The translations under genes and the position numbers were made by a program. The notes under the pieces are model-generated. The model did no database searches and was not told the DNA's origin. It saw nothing but the letters and a program-made list of their open reading frames with translations. DNA of 64,000 bases from Bacteroidota bacterium (GTDB lineage Bacteria; Bacteroidota; Bacteroidia; Flavobacteriales; Flavobacteriaceae), in NCBI GenBank assembly GCA_023386585.1, contig JAEWJM010000022.1, positions 62,001 through 126,000 of the forward strand, read 5' to 3'. This document shows, piece by piece, positions 16,457 to 24,364 of this stretch; the stretch's first letter is position 1; every line of letters begins with the position of its first letter.

Positions 16457-18304
16457 CTACTCGACGGTTACTGATTTTGCAAGGTTTCGGGGCTGATCAA
16501 CGTTACAGCCGCGCATTACTGCAATGTGGTACGAAAGCAGTTGAAGCGGGATCGTGGTGAGCAGTGGCGAAAGCGCCTCTGCAGTATCGGGAACTTCGAT
16601 GACATAATCGGCAAGTCCGCGAACCTGCACATCTCCTTGGGTGACAACCGCGATGATACGGCCGCTTCTTGATTTGATTTCCTGGATGTTGCTCACCACT
16701 TTGTCATAATGGCCCTGACGTGGAGCGATTACAACCACCGGCATGAATTCGTCGATCAGGGCGATCGGTCCATGCTTCATTTCGGCAGCTGGATAACCTT
16801 CGGCATGGATGTAAGAGATTTCCTTTAATTTGAGCGCGCCTTCAAGTGCCACCGGGAAGTTGTATCCTCGGCCAAGGTACAGGCAGTTTGGCGAATCCTT
16901 AAATTCGGCTGCAATTTCACGAGCCTTATCGTTTGTTTTCAGCGCCTCGGCAACCTTTTCCGGAATGACCTCAAGTTCCTGAAGATACCTGTGGAAATCC
17001 GAATTTGACAGCGTTCCTTTGGCTTTTGCCAGACGAAGCGCGATCATGGTAAGAACCGTAATTTGTGTTGTAAATGCTTTTGTCGAAGCCACACCAATTT
17101 CAGGTCCGGCATGAGTATATGCGCCCGCGTGCGTTTCGCGTGAAATCGACGATCCAACGACATTGCAGACTCCAAAAACAAATGCGCCTTTTTCTTTTGC
17201 AAGCTTGATCGCAGCCAATGTATCTGCAGTTTCGCCCGATTGCGAAATCGCGATAAGCACGTCACCCGAATTGATCACCGGGTTTCTGTAACGGAATTCG
17301 GAAGCGTATTCCACCTCAACCGGAACGCGGCAAAACTCCTCGAAAATATATTCTGCAACCAGACCGGCATGCCACGATGTTCCGCAGGCAACGATAAGGA
17401 TGCGATTTGCATGAAGCAGTTTCTCGAGATTGTCTTCAACTCCGGCCATCTGGATAATTCCTTCATTAGCGAGAAGTCGACCGCGGTAGGTGTCTTTTAT
17501 TACGTTTGGCTGCTCGTAGATTTCCTTCAGCATGAAGTGGTCGTATCCGCCTTTTTCAATCTGCTCAAGGTTCATCTGAAGTTCCTGAACATACGGATCA
17601 ACCAACGTATCGTCGGTGATCTTCCTGACGTTCAGCGGCTTGTGCCTTCTGATGATCGCCATTTCCTCATCTTCAAGATAAATCGCATTCGATGTATATT
17701 CAATGAAAGGCGAGGCGTCGGATGCAACGAAAAATTCGTCTTTGCCAACACCGATTGCGAGCGGACTTCCCAGCCTTGCCACAACAAGTTCATCCGGACG
17801 TTGCTTATCAAAAACAACGATCGCATAAGCGCCAACAACCTGGTTTAACGCCACCTGAACCGCTTTTCCGAGCTTAAGTCCATCAGTCTTCTGAACGTCT
17901 TCGATCAGGTTGACGAGAACTTCAGTATCGGTATCGGAATGAAAAACATAGCCACGATTTTGAAGTTCCTTTTTAAGCGGTGCGTAATTTTCGATGATAC
18001 CATTGTGAATGATCGCGAGATTTCCCGAATTCGAAAGATGCGGGTGCGAATTGATATCGTTCGGAACGCCGTGTGTAGCCCAACGTGTGTGGCCCATTCC
18101 CATGGTTCCTTTTGGACTTATTTCTTTTTCAGCCTTTTTCTCGAGGTCTGAAACCTTTCCTTTTGTTTTGGCCAGTTTGATTCCTTCGCCGTCGCAGAGC
18201 ATTACTCCGGCGCTGTCATAGCCCCGGTATTCAAGTCTCTGCAATCCTTTAATAATGATAGGATACGCTTCGCGATAGCCTATGTAACCAACAATTCCGC
18301 ACAT
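16457..18304 (-). CDS. glmS: Glutamine-fructose-6-phosphate aminotransferase (isomerizing)
   Basis: GlmS makes glucosamine-6-phosphate from fructose-6-phosphate and glutamine, the entry into UDP-GlcNAc for peptidoglycan and LPS. The 615 residues include an N-terminal Ntn-type glutaminase domain starting MCGIVGYIG (Cys2 is the nucleophile after Met removal) with GHTRWATHG and NSHPHLS, and two SIS domains with LIVACGTSWHAG, AISQSGETADTLAA and the C-terminal QPRNLAKSVTVE that ends the isomerase site. It is the third gene of a minus-strand operon after a GT5-like gene and a DUF4270 gene, with a 17-base gap. No glmS ribozyme is expected or seen in front of it. Confidence 0.98.
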   Translation of the reverse strand: MCGIVGYIGYREAYPIIIKGLQRLEYRGYDSAGVMLCDGEGIKLAKTKGKVSDLEKKAEKEISPKGTMGMGHTRWATHGVPNDINSHPHLSNSGNLAIIHNGIIENYAPLKKELQNRGYVFHSDTDTEVLVNLIEDVQKTDGLKLGKAVQVALNQVVGAYAIVVFDKQRPDELVVARLGSPLAIGVGKDEFFVASDASPFIEYTSNAIYLEDEEMAIIRRHKPLNVRKITDDTLVDPYVQELQMNLEQIEKGGYDHFMLKEIYEQPNVIKDTYRGRLLANEGIIQMAGVEDNLEKLLHANRILIVACGTSWHAGLVAEYIFEEFCRVPVEVEYASEFRYRNPVINSGDVLIAISQSGETADTLAAIKLAKEKGAFVFGVCNVVGSSISRETHAGAYTHAGPEIGVASTKAFTTQITVLTMIALRLAKAKGTLSNSDFHRYLQELEVIPEKVAEALKTNDKAREIAAEFKDSPNCLYLGRGYNFPVALEGALKLKEISYIHAEGYPAAEMKHGPIALIDEFMPVVVIAPRQGHYDKVVSNIQEIKSRSGRIIAVVTQGDVQVRGLADYVIEVPDTAEALSPLLTTIPLQLLSYHIAVMRGCNVDQPRNLAKSVTVE

Positions 18305-18321
18305 ATATTATCTGATTAGTG

Positions 18322-19971
18322 TTAGTTTGGTTTAGTGTAGAAAATTTCCAGCCTGAGCCTCTTATCGTAATTTGCGCTCGACGGATCGATATTTGGTCCG
18401 TACAAAACAGTTCCAACCGGGCTCATTACGGATGCCTGCGGAACAAAGTTATTCAATTCGGTGTTGGTATTCTTCAATTTGTTCATTGAAGATATTCCGA
18501 TGTTCTCCGTGACGGAAAGTCCCAATCTGACATTTGTCGAATCCTTGTCGATCAGGTCGCGAATATAGTTTGTAAGCCTGATCTTGTAGCGGATGCCGCG
18601 TCCGTCAGTGCCGGTTTCCCGTTCGATAATACCGCCATGGATGGTTTTTGCATATTTTGGGCCGAGTGACGACGATGAATTGTCGAAAATGTAATCGACC
18701 AGCGGGCGCTTGTTGTTGATATCGTACAAATATATCCGTTCAGGTTCTATGATCGACGCGTTTTGCATCGCACCCTGATCGATGTTGAAAGTGAGATTAG
18801 CTTCATTAATGAACCAGCCATTTGCCTTAATTTCTTCCAATTGTTCCGGAATGTCGTCTGAATCTGCCGGATCGTCTGCACCAAAAAGATCGATTGTGGC
18901 AACCGCGCCTTGTCCGCCATGCAGGTACAACCATGGCGCGCCGGCTGTCGTAGGAGGCTGGCTGATCGCGCTGACATAAAGCGGATTCTCATCCGAATTG
19001 GAAAGGATGCTTACCGTATTGCCTTTCATATTCAACACCAGCGACTTATCTTCACGAACAACAGTCGTCGTTGTTTCACCGTTCACGGTAGTGGTAGTCG
19101 ATTTATCCTGCTTGTACTTAATCGTGATCTTTCCTTTTGTAAAATCGAGCATCGCAAGCTGGCCTTCATCGGCTCCGAAAGATTCCGCCTTGAATACGAT
19201 TCCGCGGAAATAATTCTTGAAAACGCTGTTGTTGGCCAGGCTTCCCGCAGGTGCATTGATAATGTTATCCAGGAAATACTGCTTGTCAAGCTTGAGCTCC
19301 ATGCGCGGGGCGACTTTTGAAATTTTAACGTTGCCGTGCGAGTCGAGCGTTTCTTCGGTAACCTCGCTGTTGTCGAAGAAAAACTGCTCGTTTTGGCTCA
19401 GTAACGGATCGTTGTTCAGGTTTGGACTTGCCGCCGCCAGCACTTCGGTCTGATCGGAATAATACCGTTGCGTGGTCAGTTCGCCATTCTCATCGTGATC
19501 GATATCTTTCAGGAAATATCCCGAACGATATACGCTAAGTTTGATCCTGCTGCTGTTGGCGCCATAAACATCGCCGAGCTTGTAAATCTTGGTTCCATCC
19601 GAATTGGTTGACGTCACCGAGCTGGTGTAAGGCACGGTCAGGGTAACGCTGTCTATCGAAGGCGGGTTGTCGATTGTCGTGAAAGTCGGATTGATCGTGC
19701 CGAGTTCAAGTTGGGTCACAAAACTGGCAGTTGTCGTTCCAAAAGCCGGATTTTTGTAGATCCCAAGCGGATTGATAGGCATGTTATTCGACTGTACCGG
19801 CCCCGTTGCCTGGTTGTTTGCGCTTACGATTGCATCGGTGTACGACTCAAAATTAAAATGGTCGTCGCCAACGATGTCGGAGCCAAGTTCACTGAAATCC
19901 TTATCGCAGGACGAAAAAAAAGACAAGGCAACCAGCGGAAAAAATATTTTGTAAGCGTTGGAAAATCTCAT
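18322..19971 (-). CDS. DUF4270 lipoprotein
   Basis: The 549-residue protein begins with a lipoprotein signal (FPLVALSFFSSC) followed by DKDFSELGSDIVGDDHFNF, a block characteristic of DUF4270 proteins of Bacteroidetes. The rest is beta-rich with repeated PFGTTTASFV-like and LGLSVTENI-like strands and no catalytic signature that I can recognise. It probably sits in the outer membrane; its role is unknown. The gene lies between a glycogen synthase-like gene (18-base gap) and glmS (17-base gap), so all three are probably one transcript. That placement hints at a link to the envelope or to sugar metabolism, but this is inference. Confidence 0.85.
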   Translation of the reverse strand: MRFSNAYKIFFPLVALSFFSSCDKDFSELGSDIVGDDHFNFESYTDAIVSANNQATGPVQSNNMPINPLGIYKNPAFGTTTASFVTQLELGTINPTFTTIDNPPSIDSVTLTVPYTSSVTSTNSDGTKIYKLGDVYGANSSRIKLSVYRSGYFLKDIDHDENGELTTQRYYSDQTEVLAAASPNLNNDPLLSQNEQFFFDNSEVTEETLDSHGNVKISKVAPRMELKLDKQYFLDNIINAPAGSLANNSVFKNYFRGIVFKAESFGADEGQLAMLDFTKGKITIKYKQDKSTTTTVNGETTTTVVREDKSLVLNMKGNTVSILSNSDENPLYVSAISQPPTTAGAPWLYLHGGQGAVATIDLFGADDPADSDDIPEQLEEIKANGWFINEANLTFNIDQGAMQNASIIEPERIYLYDINNKRPLVDYIFDNSSSSLGPKYAKTIHGGIIERETGTDGRGIRYKIRLTNYIRDLIDKDSTNVRLGLSVTENIGISSMNKLKNTNTELNNFVPQASVMSPVGTVLYGPNIDPSSANYDKRLRLEIFYTKPN

Positions 19972-19989
19972 AGTGTGGAATAACGTAAT

Positions 19990-20802
19990 TTATTGAAGCA
20001 TATTTTTGTAAAACGCCGTATATGCTGCGGCAAACTGATCTTTCGGCGCGAAAGGTAGAAAAGGTTTACCTGACGATTCTATAAATTTTGTTAAACTTGG
20101 AGACAGGTTATCAGACCCCACAATCACTGCGTCGGAGTGGCTGATGCTGGCCATCATCAGGTTTTCGTAGGTGGGAACTGCAAGCATCGAAACCGATTCT
20201 TCGGGAATGCCGTCAAACTTTACTTTATTGATCATTCCGATGTCGAGCGTACCTTCGAAACCCTGGCTGTACGCCGAGGTCACGATCTTCGTTTCGGCAA
20301 AAAGCGCCTCGTCTTTGTAATAATGCTTCATGTAAATCGGAAGCATTCCGGCCATCCAGCCTTGTACGTGGATAATATCGGGAACCCAATTCAGTTTCTT
20401 GACCGTTTCGACGACACCTTTTGCAAAGAATATAGCGCGTTCGTCGTTATCCGGATAAAGCGCGCCTTCCTCATCGGTGAATGTGGCCTTGCGCTTGAAA
20501 TATTCGTCGTTGTCAATGAAATAAACCTGAATGCGCTCTTTTGGGATTGACGCCACCTTTATGATCAACGGCATATCGAGGTCATTCACTACCAGGTTCA
20601 TTCCTGAAAGCCTGATAACTTCGTGCAACTGGTGCCTGCGTTCGTTTATATTTCCGTATCGCGGCATGAAAATCCTGATTTGGCATCCCTGATCGTTGAT
20701 CATTTTCGGAACATCATATGACATCAGGGAAACTTCGTTTTCAGCCAAGTATGGTACTACTTCAGATGATACGTACAATATCCTCTTATCCTCCATTTGC
20801 AT
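19990..20802 (-). CDS. Degenerate glycogen/starch synthase-like protein (GT5 N-domain only)
   Basis: The 270 residues align with the N-terminal Rossmann domain of glycogen synthase: RILYVSSEVVPYLAEN, CQIRIFMPRYGNI, ERAIFFAKGVVETVKKLNW, DIIHVQGWMAGMLPIYMKH and TSAYSQGFEGTLD. Two features argue against ordinary GlgA activity. The ADP-glucose-binding KTGGL motif that should follow the SSEV-P segment reads AENEV. The whole C-terminal GT-B domain is missing (a typical GlgA is about 470-480 residues). Such short proteins occur in Flavobacteria next to panC, as here. A non-catalytic or regulatory role is possible. The start is either 20802 or 20796, both ATG. It is the first gene of the operon with DUF4270 and glmS. 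Confidence 0.8.
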   Translation of the reverse strand: MQMEDKRILYVSSEVVPYLAENEVSLMSYDVPKMINDQGCQIRIFMPRYGNINERRHQLHEVIRLSGMNLVVNDLDMPLIIKVASIPKERIQVYFIDNDEYFKRKATFTDEEGALYPDNDERAIFFAKGVVETVKKLNWVPDIIHVQGWMAGMLPIYMKHYYKDEALFAETKIVTSAYSQGFEGTLDIGMINKVKFDGIPEESVSMLAVPTYENLMMASISHSDAVIVGSDNLSPSLTKFIESSGKPFLPFAPKDQFAAAYTAFYKNMLQ

Positions 20803-20832
20803 CTATATTATTTATTGCCGATAAAAAACACG

Positions 20833-20840
20833 CAAAACTA
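20833..20840 (-). promoter_or_regulatory. -7 element for the GT5-like/DUF4270/glmS operon
   Basis: The minus strand reads TAGTTTTG, a match to TAnnTTTG, about 31 bases in front of the first ATG. No TTG is found at the expected upstream distance. Confidence 0.4.
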
Positions 20841-20871
20841 TAAAAATTTATGCAGTTATTAACTAAAATCT

Positions 20872-20879
20872 TAAGTTTG
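20872..20879 (+). promoter_or_regulatory. -7 element of panC
   Basis: TAAGTTTG matches TAnnTTTG and lies 24 bases before the panC ATG. The -33 TTG is not evident. It is divergent from the element at 20833-20840. Confidence 0.4.
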
Positions 20880-20903
20880 CAGCCGATTTAAATTTCAAGT
20901 TGG

Positions 20904-21749
20904 ATGCTCATTTTCAACCGACAGGCAGCCTTGTCAGCATATCTCGAAACGCTTCCGGTCAATAAAATTGTGGGTTTTGTTCCCACTATGGGCGCCCTTC
21001 ATGAAGGACACCTGTCGCTGCTGCGGGAATCGCTTAGGCATAATACGATTACTGTCATCAGTATTTTCGTTAACCCGACGCAGTTCAATAATCCCGAAGA
21101 TCTCGAGAAATATCCGCGCACTCTCGATGCCGATGTGAAGAAAATTGAAGCGCTCGACTCTTCGATCGTCATTTTTGCGCCCAACGTTGACGACATATAC
21201 CACGGCAAAACCGAATCGGAACACTTTAATTTTGACGGCCTCGAAGACCAGATGGAAGGAAAATTCCGTTCCGGGCATTTTGACGGAGTCGCCACAATCG
21301 TTAAGTGCCTGTTTGAAATTGTCAGGCCACAGAACGCCTATTTCGGTGAAAAGGATTTTCAGCAGCTTCAGATTGTACGAAAGCTGGTTTCAAAATACAG
21401 CCTTCCCGTAAAAATCATAGGATGCCCCGTTTTCCGCGAATCTAACGGATTGGCGATGAGCTCACGCAACGAACGGCTCACCCAAGATCAACGCGGTCTT
21501 GCATCCATTATTTACAAAACGCTGAAAGCTGCCCGTGCGCGCTTCGGCACGAAAAGTGCGAGGCAGGTAACTGCCGCAGTGGAAGAGGTTTTCCGCAATA
21601 ATCCCGATTTCAAGCTTGAATATTTTCAGATCGCAGACGAAGAGACGCTGAAACCGGTAGTGAGAAAGTCGAAACACCGAAAATACCGTGCTTTCATTGC
21701 GGTGTTTGTCGACCAAATCAGATTGATTGACACCATTGCATTAAATTAA
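20904..21749 (+). CDS. panC: Pantothenate synthetase
   Basis: PanC ligates pantoate and beta-alanine with ATP to make pantothenate. The 281 residues show the HIGH-type loop in FVPTMGALHEGHLSLL, the pantoate site near FVNPTQFNNPEDLEKYPRT, GKFRSGHFDGVATIV, YFGEKDFQQLQIVRKL and the KMSKS-like SSRNERL block. The length is normal. It is the first gene of a plus-strand run with panD and is divergent from the GT5-like gene. Confidence 0.97.
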   Translation: MLIFNRQAALSAYLETLPVNKIVGFVPTMGALHEGHLSLLRESLRHNTITVISIFVNPTQFNNPEDLEKYPRTLDADVKKIEALDSSIVIFAPNVDDIYHGKTESEHFNFDGLEDQMEGKFRSGHFDGVATIVKCLFEIVRPQNAYFGEKDFQQLQIVRKLVSKYSLPVKIIGCPVFRESNGLAMSSRNERLTQDQRGLASIIYKTLKAARARFGTKSARQVTAAVEEVFRNNPDFKLEYFQIADEETLKPVVRKSKHRKYRAFIAVFVDQIRLIDTIALN

Positions 21750-21758
21750 TTACCTTTG
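21727..21758 (+). promoter_or_regulatory. Internal promoter in front of panD
   Basis: TTG at 21727-21729 and TACCTTTG at 21751-21758 are 21 bases apart and match the -33/-7 pair. The -7 element ends only 4 bases before the panD ATG, so a transcript from it would be leaderless. Confidence 0.45.
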
Positions 21759-21762
21759 CCCC

Positions 21763-22113
21763 ATGCTTATCCACGTCGTAAAATCGAAGATACACCGCGT
21801 TACCGTTACCGGCGCCGACCTTAATTATATCGGCAGCATTACCATAGACGAATCGCTGATGGAAGCCGCCAATATTGTTGAAGGCGAGAAGGTTTCCATC
21901 GTTAACATAAATAATGGCGAGCGACTCGAAACGTACGTCATTAAGGGCAACCGCGACAGTGGCGAAATCACGCTGAACGGTCCCGCCGCACGGAAAGTCC
22001 ACAAAGGCGACATCATTATCATAATCGCCTATGGCATTGTCGATTCGGAAGAAGCAAAAACCTTCAAGCCGAGCCTCGTTTTCCCGAACGAGAAGAACAA
22101 CAGCCTGACCTGA
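21763..22113 (+). CDS. panD: Aspartate 1-decarboxylase precursor
   Basis: PanD makes beta-alanine from aspartate for PanC. The 116-residue proenzyme has the expected start MLIHVVKSKIHRVTVTGADL, the self-cleavage site Gly-Ser in YIGSITIDESLM (the Ser becomes the pyruvoyl group), the active-site Arg/Tyr region NGERLETYVIKG and the GPAARKVHKGDIIIIIAYG block. It lies 13 bases after panC, so the two genes supply both steps of pantothenate assembly. panB and panE are not in the window. Confidence 0.97.
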   Translation: MLIHVVKSKIHRVTVTGADLNYIGSITIDESLMEAANIVEGEKVSIVNINNGERLETYVIKGNRDSGEITLNGPAARKVHKGDIIIIIAYGIVDSEEAKTFKPSLVFPNEKNNSLT

Positions 22114-22125
22114 TTTAATTCTGCT

Positions 22126-23154
22126 GTGCCACAAGACTTGAAAACGGGCCGCGAAATGGCGGAACAGCAAATAGAACAACAGCCCGTTCCCGGCAAACGC
22201 AGGTTTGGCAAATTGCTTTCGATAGCGCTTCCGCTCCTGCTCGGTTTTTTCCTGATTATCTATCAATACAACCAGTTTACGCCGGAACAGCTCCAGGAAA
22301 TGAAAAGCTATTTCCGGACAGCCGACTATTTCTACATTGGCCTTTCGTTGGTAGTGGCGCTATTCGGCTATTTGTCGCGCGCCCATCGATGGACCTATTC
22401 GCTGCGACACATGGGTTACCAATCCTCGTTCAAAAACAATTTGTTGGCCGTCTGCATTTCCTATTTCATAAATCTGACGATTCCAAGGTCGGGCGAGATT
22501 TCTCGTGCCGTTGTTCTCAAAAAATATGAAAATGTACCGTTTGACAAGGCATTCGGAAGTATCGTCGCCGAACGGGTTGTGGACCTCATCATCTTCTTTT
22601 TATTTGTCGTTCTAGCCTTGGCTTTCCAATTCAATGTTCTTAAGGAATACATTGTTGAAAATATTCCGTTGGGGAAATTGGCATGGCTTGTTGCGGGCAG
22701 CTTCGGTTTTTTGCTCCTCGGGATTTTCCTTTGGTTTTATTCGCGTTGGACGCTGATCGAACGGCTTAAAATAAAGGTTTCCGGTGTGACCGAAGGATTT
22801 ATGAGCGTTTTCAAGATGCGCGACCGTTGGGCCTATTTGTTCCATTCATTCTTTATCTGGTTCACTTACCTGCTCATGTTTTACGTCACAATTTACGCGC
22901 TTCCGGAAACCAGCAACATCGGTATCGGCGCGGTCATCACCGGTTTTGTGATGGGAAGCCTCGCGAACGGATTCACCAACAGCGGATTTGGCGCATTTCC
23001 ATTGCTGATTGCCCAGATCTTTCTGCTCTACGGTGTTGCCGAAACTGTTGGCACCGCATTCGGCTGGCTTGTGTGGATTTCGCAGACGCTTTTGATGGTA
23101 GTGCTCGGCCTGGTTTCGTTCATCCTTCTTCCGATTCTTAACCGTAACAAATAA
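22126..23154 (+). CDS. Flippase-like membrane protein (YbhN/UPF0104, LPG synthase TM-domain family)
   Basis: The protein has 342 residues from a GTG at 22126; an ATG at 22156 is an alternative start. It has about eight hydrophobic segments, beginning LLSIALPLLLGFFLIIYQY. The family signature is YLSRAHRWTYSLR, followed by NLTIPRSGEISRAVVLKKYENVPFDKAFGSIVAERVVDL, here spanning residues about 118-155. This family covers the transmembrane domain of lysyl-phosphatidylglycerol synthase and flippase-like AglD/YbhN proteins. There is no aminoacyl-transferase domain, so an LPG synthase activity is unlikely. It lies 12 bases after panD, so co-transcription is likely, but no functional link to pantothenate is known. 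Confidence 0.85.
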   Translation: MPQDLKTGREMAEQQIEQQPVPGKRRFGKLLSIALPLLLGFFLIIYQYNQFTPEQLQEMKSYFRTADYFYIGLSLVVALFGYLSRAHRWTYSLRHMGYQSSFKNNLLAVCISYFINLTIPRSGEISRAVVLKKYENVPFDKAFGSIVAERVVDLIIFFLFVVLALAFQFNVLKEYIVENIPLGKLAWLVAGSFGFLLLGIFLWFYSRWTLIERLKIKVSGVTEGFMSVFKMRDRWAYLFHSFFIWFTYLLMFYVTIYALPETSNIGIGAVITGFVMGSLANGFTNSGFGAFPLLIAQIFLLYGVAETVGTAFGWLVWISQTLLMVVLGLVSFILLPILNRNK

Positions 23155-23228
23155 TTTTTTATATTGGCTTGCCCGAATTGCGATCATTAACCTGCTTAAG
23201 AAATGATTCCAACCGCAAAACCAATGAT

Positions 23229-24356
23229 ATGAAACATTGCCTTATCGCAGTACTTTGTCTGTTCACCATTTCACTTTTCGGGCAGAAGATGACCGATACG
23301 ATTCACTCCAAAATGGGCGACCGCGAAATTACGATCGGGATTCCGGCGTCTTATAAAAAGTCACCTTCACAAAGATATCCGTTACTGCTGCTTCTCGACG
23401 GCGATTATCTTTTTGATCCTTTCGACGGTGCACTTAAATACGGCAATTATTGGGACGACCTTCCGGAAATGATCATTGTGGGAATCAATCAAAGCAAAGA
23501 TCGCGATGCCGATACAACTTCGGATCCTGAAACCGGCCTGCCCGAAGGACAAGGAGAAAAGTTTTTCGAGTTTGTAGGCGAAGTCGTGTCGGCAGTCGAA
23601 AAAAATTACCGCGTTTCAAACTTCCGCATTATCGCCGGCCACGATCTTACCGCAGGGTTTCTCAATTATTACCTTTATAAAGACAATCCGCTTTTTAATG
23701 CGTATATTTCGATGAGCCCGGACCTGCCAACCGGAATGGAAGAACAGATTCCGGAAAGGCTTGCCAAGCTGCAGCAGCCGATATTCTATTATCAATCCAC
23801 CGCGGACGGCGATCTTAAAAAAATGCAGAAGCGGATAAAAACCTTGGATGAGGCAGCGCAGAAGGTGAAGCGGCCAGCGCTCTATTACAAATTTGATGAA
23901 TTTAAAGGCGCGTCGCACTATTCGCTTGTGCTCCATTCCATCCCGAACGCGCTGTATCACTTCTTTTCGGTGTATCAGCCGATATCATCAAACGAATTCA
24001 ATGAAAAAATCGCCGTTCTTCCATCGGGATATGTTGACTATCTCATCGCCAAATACGACATGTTGGATAAAACGCTGGGAATGAAATTTCCGATCCGAAT
24101 CAATGACTTCAAGGCGATCGAGGCCGCAATCCTGAAAAACAAAAAGTACGAAGAGTTCGATAAGCTCAGTGAACTCGCAAAGAAAAATTATCCCAAATCA
24201 ATGCTTGCCGATTACCATTTGGCCATGATGTATGAGAAAACGGGCGACCTTAAAAAAGCGATCAAGTATTACCAGAACGCTTTTCAAAAGGAGGAAATCG
24301 GCGACCTGACGAAAGACATGATGCTGGACAAGTCGGATGAGCTCAAGAAAATGTAG
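23229..24356 (+). CDS. Secreted esterase-fold protein with Asp at the nucleophile position and C-terminal TPR
   Basis: The start is taken at the ATG 23229, which gives signal peptide MKHCLIAVLCLFTISLFGQ and 375 residues. Residues about 20-250 resemble the Fes/IroE-type alpha/beta hydrolases: YPLLLLLDGDYLF, MIIVGIN, FRIIAGHDLTAGFLNYYLYK, and a late His in FKGASHYSLVLHSIPNAL. The nucleophile elbow, normally GHSxGG, reads GHDLTAG, so Asp replaces Ser. That would abolish esterase chemistry, unless Asp acts as in haloalkane dehalogenases. The C-terminal part has a TPR-like helix pair (LADYHLAMMYEKTGDLKKAI). The gene lies 8 bases before radA but is unrelated to it by function. Confidence 0.8.
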   Translation: MKHCLIAVLCLFTISLFGQKMTDTIHSKMGDREITIGIPASYKKSPSQRYPLLLLLDGDYLFDPFDGALKYGNYWDDLPEMIIVGINQSKDRDADTTSDPETGLPEGQGEKFFEFVGEVVSAVEKNYRVSNFRIIAGHDLTAGFLNYYLYKDNPLFNAYISMSPDLPTGMEEQIPERLAKLQQPIFYYQSTADGDLKKMQKRIKTLDEAAQKVKRPALYYKFDEFKGASHYSLVLHSIPNALYHFFSVYQPISSNEFNEKIAVLPSGYVDYLIAKYDMLDKTLGMKFPIRINDFKAIEAAILKNKKYEEFDKLSELAKKNYPKSMLADYHLAMMYEKTGDLKKAIKYYQNAFQKEEIGDLTKDMMLDKSDELKKM

Positions 24357-24364
24357 CCGACTCT

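Noticed and set aside
18305..18321. glmS ribozyme or other riboswitch upstream of glmS, bioF or panC
   Set aside because: The leaders are too short (17 bases for glmS, almost none for bioF, 24 for panC) to hold such a structure.
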